DNA of 10,208 nt from JAHEEL01 sp964581295. GTDB taxonomy: Bacteria; Actinomycetota; Acidimicrobiia; Spongiisociales; UBA5794. The notes under the pieces are model-generated. The model saw nothing but the letters and a program-made list of their open reading frames with translations. It did no database searches and was not told where the DNA came from. Shown here in pieces: positions 6,825 through 10,208 of this stretch. Numbering within the stretch: position 1 is the first letter of the stretch; each line of letters starts with the position of its first letter. The stretch is from contig CAZONX010000081.1 in NCBI GenBank assembly GCA_964581295.1, forward strand, positions 1 to 10,208, given 5' to 3'. A program made the position numbers and the translations under genes.

Positions 6825-7685
6825 ATGGCTCGATGGAACCGGCTCGGGACCAAAGGCAACGTCGAAGACCGACGGGGCATGGGTCGTCCGGCAGCAGCCG
6901 TCGGGGGCCTCGGGGCGGTCGGCGTGGTCGTCGTGCTGCTCATGACACTGCTTGGCGGTGGTGGTGAGGGCCTCGACCAAATCGTCGGCCAGTTGCAGGA
7001 ACCGCAGACTCCCCAGCAACCGAGTGCGCAGCCCGAGGAGTTCAGCGGCGAAGACGACTACGAGGTGTTTGCCTCGACGGTCCTCGGATCGACCGATGAG
7101 ACGTGGGGGCAGATCTTTGTCGCGTCCGATCTCACCTATGCAGAACCGACCATGGTGCTGTTCCGTGGCGCGACGCAATCGGCGTGTGGCGGGGCGAATT
7201 CGGCCGTTGGTCCCCATTACTGCCCGCCCGATCAGACGATTTACCTCGATGAAACCTTCTTCGACGAGCTGACCCGGCGGTTCGGTGCGCAGGGCGGCGA
7301 CGTCGCCGAGGCGTACGTGATCGCACATGAGGTAGGCCATCATGTCCAGAACGTGATCGGAACCATGGACGAGGTCAAGCGCGCTCAGCAGGCGTCCGGT
7401 TCCGAGGCAGACAGCAACGCGCTGTCGGTGGCCCTCGAACTCCAAGCCGACTGCTATGCAGGTATCTGGGCCAATTCGATACGCGACGCGGGAGTGTTCC
7501 TGCCGGGCGAGATCGAGGAAGCGATCGATGCCGCAGCGGCCGTGGGCGACGATCGAATCCAAGAGCGGGTGCAGGGCCAGGTCACGCCCGAGCGATGGAC
7601 CCACGGCTCGTCTGCTCAACGGGTCGAGTGGTTCAATCGCGGGTATGAGACCGGAGATCCCTCGCTCTGCAACACCTTTGCATGA
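6825..7685 (+). CDS. Membrane-anchored neutral zinc metallopeptidase (YpfJ/KPN_02809 family, PF04228)
   Basis: A 286-aa protein of the putative neutral zinc metallopeptidase family. The N-terminus is basic (RWNRLGTKGNVEDRRG), followed by one membrane segment at about residues 23-43 and a Gln/Pro-rich linker (about 55-72), so the catalytic domain is expected outside the membrane. The zinc site is HEVGH at 168-172 (H168, E169, H172) with the probable third ligand E205 in ALELQADCYAG. Also typical are CGGANSAVGPHYCPPDQTIYLD (121-142), with two cysteines that may form a disulfide, and the C-terminal HGSSAQRVEWFNRGYETGD. The start at 6825 has GGAGGGGAGG about 8 nt upstream; a longer open frame from 6654 overlaps the DUF4126 gene and reads as non-coding. 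A TACCCT hexamer at 6790-6795 could be a -10 element. The physiological substrate is unknown for the family. Confidence 0.9.
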   Translation: MARWNRLGTKGNVEDRRGMGRPAAAVGGLGAVGVVVVLLMTLLGGGGEGLDQIVGQLQEPQTPQQPSAQPEEFSGEDDYEVFASTVLGSTDETWGQIFVASDLTYAEPTMVLFRGATQSACGGANSAVGPHYCPPDQTIYLDETFFDELTRRFGAQGGDVAEAYVIAHEVGHHVQNVIGTMDEVKRAQQASGSEADSNALSVALELQADCYAGIWANSIRDAGVFLPGEIEEAIDAAAAVGDDRIQERVQGQVTPERWTHGSSAQRVEWFNRGYETGDPSLCNTFA

Positions 7686-7809
7686 CGAGCGGCTTCCGGC
7701 GTGCGATCGGGTGCCGATGGGCGAAAGCGCACGAAGACGTCTCCGAGTCTCCGGCCGTGTGACACAATGACGAGAGGCCGCAGATTCGGCGGCCGGCCGG
7801 GAGGCACGA

Positions 7810-7953
7810 ATGGGTAACAAGGACAAGGGTGGCCGGAACACCAAGAAGACGGCATCCAAGGGTCTCAAGGAGAAGCGCGCTGCCAAGAAGGCGAAGCGAG
7901 GCCAGAACGAGGCCAGCTCCAACCAGACGATCGACAAGGCGTTCGGTCACTGA
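7810..7953 (+). CDS. Small Lys-rich basic protein, 47 aa
   Basis: This short gene encodes MGNKDKGGRNTKKTASKG and continues to ...SSNQTIDKAFGH before a TGA at 7951-7953. About a third of its residues are Lys or Arg, concentrated in residues 4-30 (TKKTASKGLKEKRAAKKAKR), with a neutral-acidic C-terminal end. It has a strong GGGAGG site 7 nt before the ATG, and CACAAT at 7763-7768 could be its -10 element, so it looks independently expressed. The protein is highly soluble, predicted disordered or helical, and could bind RNA, DNA or ribosomes; this is inference from charge alone. I recall similar MGNKDKGG-type tiny proteins in actinobacteria, with no assigned function. It lies 124 bases downstream of the metallopeptidase gene on the same strand. 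Confidence 0.75.
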   Translation: MGNKDKGGRNTKKTASKGLKEKRAAKKAKRGQNEASSNQTIDKAFGH

Positions 7954-7961
7954 GCGAGGGC

Positions 7962-7981
7962 CATTCCGATGGTCAGGAATG
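7962..7981 (+). terminator. Inverted repeat after the small basic gene, possible terminator
   Basis: CATTCC and GGAATG form a perfect 6-bp inverted repeat with an 8-nt spacer, starting 9 bases after the TGA of the small gene. There is no T-tract after it. A weak terminator or a protein binding site for the oxidoreductase promoter just downstream are both possible. Confidence 0.3.
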
Positions 7982-8007
7982 TGGATCGGGTGCTGGTAGC
8001 GCCGTCG

Positions 8008-8036
8008 TTGGCAATGATCAGCCGCCATCGCATAGT
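8008..8036 (+). promoter_or_regulatory. Putative promoter of the oxidoreductase gene
   Basis: TTGGCA at 8008-8013 (5 of 6 to TTGACA) and CATAGT at 8031-8036 (4 of 6 to TATAAT) are separated by 17 bp. Transcription from here would give a leader of roughly 45 nt before the ATG at 8087, consistent with the AGGGGCGG ribosome site of that gene. No obvious LacI-type palindrome overlaps it. Confidence 0.4.
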
Positions 8037-8086
8037 GAGGCGCGGGCAATTTTCGGCGAGTGACGGGCGATCAGGGGCGGTACTCC

Positions 8087-9094
8087 ATGAGTGACCCGCT
8101 GCGGCTCGCCGTGGTCGGTGTCGGGCGGATGGGGGCGGTTCACGCCGAGACCATCTCGCCGCTGGCTGAGATCGATGTGGTGGCGGTTGCCGACACATAT
8201 CCCGATGTCGCTCGAGGTGTTGGAGAGCGGATTGGCGCCGAGGCGTATTCGTCGCTCTCGGACTTGGCCGACCGCGATGATGTCGACGCTTGGCTCATCG
8301 CCACACCGACCACGACGCATCCTGCGGTCGTGTCGATGGCGCTTGATGCCGGTCTCCACGTCCTGTGCGAGAAGCCGTTGTCGCTCGAGCCGGCGGAGAG
8401 CGAGGCGCTCGCCGCCCGCGCGTCGATCGAGAACCGCGTGCTTCAGATCGGTTTCTGGCGGCGCTTCTCCCCGCCGTGGATGCTCGCCAGGCAAGCTGTG
8501 GTCGATGGTGCGATCGGACGCCCGCTCATGATGAGGTTGTCGCAGTGGGACGCCGATCCGCCGCCGGCCTCGTTCTGCGACCCCGCTGCGAGCGGTGGCT
8601 TGGCGATCGACTGTGGTGTACATGAGACGGACCTCGTCGGATGGTTCACCGGATTGGGCATCGAGATGGTGACAGCTCGGAATCTCCCGCTGGTCGACCC
8701 ATCCCTCGGTGAAGTCGGCGATGTCGACAACCTCGTTGCCATGTTCGATCTCGCCGGTGGAGCCGTTGCCACCGTCGATCTCTCTCGCAACTGTCGCTAT
8801 GGGGATGATGTCCGCACCGAGGTCCTCGGAGAGAATGGCGCTGTGTTTGTTGATCTGCTGCCGACCGGCCGCGCTCGGCTGGCCACGGCAGACGGCGTCG
8901 CGATCATCCCGAACTCCGAAACCGACGATGCGTTCGCCGAAGGGCTCAGGGGACAAGCGCTCGCGTTTGCCGCGGCTGTTCGCGGTGACCCCGTCGAGGT
9001 TCCCGGGGCATCGACCAGCACGGTGGCCGTCGCCGTGGGCCGAGCCATCCAGGAATCGGCGGCCTCCGGGATGCCGGTAGCGTTGTCGTCCTGA
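8087..9094 (+). CDS. Gfo/Idh/MocA family NAD(P)-dependent oxidoreductase (inositol 2-dehydrogenase-like)
   Basis: A 335-aa cytoplasmic dehydrogenase that oxidises or reduces a sugar or cyclitol hydroxyl with NAD(P). The N-terminal Rossmann fold shows LAVVGVGRMGAVHAE with GVGRMG at residues 11-16. The family signature CEKPLSLEP contains E95-K96-P97, with K96 as the presumed catalytic Lys. The C-terminal domain has GGLAIDCGVHETDL with the D175-x3-H179 pair that matches the catalytic Asp and His of IolG-type enzymes. VDLSRNCRYGDDVRTEVLG also resembles the IolG equivalent, so a myo-inositol or related polyol is a reasonable but unproven substrate. The ATG at 8087 was chosen for the AGGGGCGG site upstream; a GTG at 8060 would add nine residues. 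It converges on a LacI-type regulator, a frequent pairing in polyol or sugar catabolism, but no transporter or other pathway gene is in the window. Confidence 0.9.
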   Translation: MSDPLRLAVVGVGRMGAVHAETISPLAEIDVVAVADTYPDVARGVGERIGAEAYSSLSDLADRDDVDAWLIATPTTTHPAVVSMALDAGLHVLCEKPLSLEPAESEALAARASIENRVLQIGFWRRFSPPWMLARQAVVDGAIGRPLMMRLSQWDADPPPASFCDPAASGGLAIDCGVHETDLVGWFTGLGIEMVTARNLPLVDPSLGEVGDVDNLVAMFDLAGGAVATVDLSRNCRYGDDVRTEVLGENGAVFVDLLPTGRARLATADGVAIIPNSETDDAFAEGLRGQALAFAAAVRGDPVEVPGASTSTVAVAVGRAIQESAASGMPVALSS

Positions 9095-9128
9095 GACGGA
9101 CTGCCCCGTTTGCCAACCGCTACTTCAT

Positions 9129-9177
9129 TCTGTGGGCTCAGGACGTCAAATAGGACGTCACCAACCCTGGGTACGCG
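9129..9177 (-). repeat. 49-bp interspersed repeat, right copy (inverted)
   Basis: The reverse complement of this stretch matches 4886-4934 at 43 of 49 positions. It fills most of the 86-base gap between the convergent oxidoreductase (stop 9094) and LacI-type gene (stop 9181), starting 3 bases after the regulator stop in the regulator's reading direction. This copy contains TGACGTCCT twice, 3 bases apart; in the left copy the first of the two has decayed. Its position between convergent genes suggests a 3'-end or bidirectional terminator role, or a REP-like sequence. Confidence 0.8.
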
Positions 9178-9180
9178 GGT

Positions 9181-10182
9181 TCAGAGGCCGCGGGAGGGGG
9201 GTGCGGTCGTCGATCTCACTACCAGGGCCGGTTCGAGGACGATGTGGCGAGACTCTTTGCGGCCATGTTCGAGGCGCTCGATCAGCATCTCGACCGCCGT
9301 GGATCCGATCTCGTGGCGCGGTTGGTCGATGGTGGTCAGCGAGATGTGCTGCAGCCCGGCGAGCCACGCGTTGTCGTAGCCAACCAACGACACATCATCC
9401 GGGACCGAGCAGCCCGCCTCCGAAAGGGCCTGAAGGCAGCCGAGCGCCGCCAAGTCATTGGAGGTGAAGATCGCGGTCGGGTTCACCCCCATTGCGAGGA
9501 GCTCCTGGACCCCTTCGACTCCGCCTTCCTCGGTGTAGGTCCCCGCGGCGACGATCGGTTCCAGATCGTGCTCCTTCATTGCCTTTTCGTAGCCGCGCCG
9601 GCGCCGGTTGGCGCCGGCGCCCCGGCCGCCGTCGATGTGAGCAATGCGTTCGTGGCCGAGCGATACCAAATGGTCGACGGCCATGCGTGCCCCGACCCGG
9701 TCGTCGCCGGAGACGCTATCGACATCCTTCGACCGAGTGGCTCGTGTGATGAGAACGATCGGGACCGCCCTGCCCGCTTTGTTGACCGTCTTCATGTCGA
9801 GCAGGGTTCCCGCGAGGATGAGGCCGTCCGCCTGGAGTTCAAGCAGCGTCTCAAGTGCGATCGCCTCGCGCTCGGGTACACGAATGCCACTGTTGAAGAA
9901 CGCTCGGTAGCCATTCTCGAGGGCACGGGCCTCGATGCCGCTCACGACGTCGGCGAAGAACGGATTGTGGAGGTTGGAAAGCATCACGCCGATCAGGTGC
10001 GACCGCTGCTGTACGAGGCTCCGAGCCATCGCGTTGGGGCGATATCCGAGCTCGTCGACGGCTGCGAGGACGGCGGCCCGTCGCTCGTCGCTCACATAGG
10101 GCGACTCCTGCATCACCAGCGACACGAGAGACTTCGAGACGCCGGCTCGTTTCGCCACGTCGTGGATGGTTGGCCGGCTCAT
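9181..10182 (-). CDS. LacI/GalR family transcriptional regulator
   Basis: A 333-aa repressor-type regulator with an N-terminal helix-turn-helix (TIHDVAKRAGVSKSLVSLV, residues 5-23), the hinge region GYRPNAMARSL (46-56) and a periplasmic-binding-protein-like effector domain starting at HLIGVMLSNLHNPFF (62-76). Further family marks are HERIAHIDGG, AIFTSNDLAALG and DDVSLVGYDN, and the end DQPRHEIGSTAVEMLIERL. The recognition helix reads VSKSLVSLVM instead of the usual VSxATVSRVLN, with Leu at position 22 where LacI has Arg, so its operator probably differs from the E. coli type. The effector is likely a sugar or polyol. It converges on the oxidoreductase gene, which it may control; its own upstream region lies outside the window apart from 26 bases, in which no clear Shine-Dalgarno is seen. 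A GC-only perfect hairpin lies inside the gene at 9595-9620. Confidence 0.93.
   Translation of the reverse strand: MSRPTIHDVAKRAGVSKSLVSLVMQESPYVSDERRAAVLAAVDELGYRPNAMARSLVQQRSHLIGVMLSNLHNPFFADVVSGIEARALENGYRAFFNSGIRVPEREAIALETLLELQADGLILAGTLLDMKTVNKAGRAVPIVLITRATRSKDVDSVSGDDRVGARMAVDHLVSLGHERIAHIDGGRGAGANRRRRGYEKAMKEHDLEPIVAAGTYTEEGGVEGVQELLAMGVNPTAIFTSNDLAALGCLQALSEAGCSVPDDVSLVGYDNAWLAGLQHISLTTIDQPRHEIGSTAVEMLIERLEHGRKESRHIVLEPALVVRSTTAPPSRGL
9595..9620. repeat. Perfect 11-bp GC-only inverted repeat inside the LacI-type gene
   Basis: GCGCCGGCGCC and its exact reverse complement are separated by GGTT, giving a hairpin with an 11-bp all-G/C stem and a 4-nt loop. On the - strand it encodes part of the segment GGRGAGANRRRRGY, a surface loop of the effector domain where the family normally has Gly/Ala/Arg. 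It may arise from codon choice alone, but the stem would be very stable in mRNA. Confidence 0.6.
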
Positions 10183-10208
10183 CAGTCGTAGGCCCCGATG
10201 ATGCGTTG

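Noticed and set aside
6789..7937. 382-aa open frame on the - strand across the metallopeptidase and small basic genes
   Set aside because: The metallopeptidase on the + strand has clear HEVGH and family motifs; the antisense product is Arg/Leu-rich without a recognisable fold.
8018..8956. 312-aa open frame on the - strand within the oxidoreductase gene
   Set aside because: It is a shadow of the Gfo/Idh/MocA gene; the + strand carries all the family signatures.
4886..9177. A composite transposon or genomic island bounded by the inverted repeats
   Set aside because: There is no transposase or recombinase gene and no target-site duplication seen, and the enclosed genes look like ordinary chromosomal genes. 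The repeats sit at gene ends as REP-like elements would.
9244..10191. 315-aa open frame on the + strand across the LacI-type gene
   Set aside because: It is antisense to a clear LacI regulator, with no motif of its own.

Overview
The window is visibly GC-rich bacterial DNA with tightly packed genes on both strands. Several genes have no Shine-Dalgarno but a -10-like hexamer 6-8 nt before the ATG, others have strong GGAG-type sites, and there is a GTG start. The gene set (DUF4126 membrane protein, neutral zinc metallopeptidase, tiny Lys-rich protein, actinobacterial-style LacI regulator) suggests a high-GC actinobacterium, possibly Acidimicrobiia. That placement is inference; no rRNA or other phylogenetic marker is present.

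Region 1 (1-4917, + strand). The tail of an unidentified gene ends at 171. It is followed by a two-gene, translationally coupled operon: a 1146-aa protein that looks like a very divergent member of the GH94/GH149/GH161-type phosphorylase superfamily, then a 399-aa kinase that closely resembles N-acetylhexosamine 1-kinase (NahK). The stop of the first and the start of the second overlap as ATGA. The pairing recalls the Bifidobacterium lacto-N-biose pathway, where a phosphorylase makes a sugar 1-phosphate and NahK phosphorylates the released N-acetylhexosamine at C1. The large protein is not GH112, so this may be an analogous salvage route of unassigned substrate. It is the most interesting content of the window.

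Region 2 (4918-7953). A GNAT acetyltransferase and a YCII-related protein lie on the - strand. Divergent from them on the + strand are a DUF4126 membrane protein, a membrane-anchored YpfJ/KPN_02809-type zinc metallopeptidase and a 47-aa basic protein. These look like ordinary chromosomal housekeeping or accessory genes.

Region 3 (7954-10208). A Gfo/Idh/MocA (inositol-dehydrogenase-like) oxidoreductase on the + strand converges on a LacI-family regulator on the - strand, a common pairing in carbohydrate or polyol catabolism.

A 49-bp imperfect repeat (43/49 identical by hand alignment) occurs twice in inverted orientation, 4886-4934 and 9129-9177, each time between convergent genes and immediately after or within the 3' end of a gene read in the same direction (nahK-like and lacI). 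In the nahK-like gene the repeat supplies the last codons and the stop. No tRNA, rRNA, CRISPR array, transposase or gene-free stretch over 300 bases is seen.
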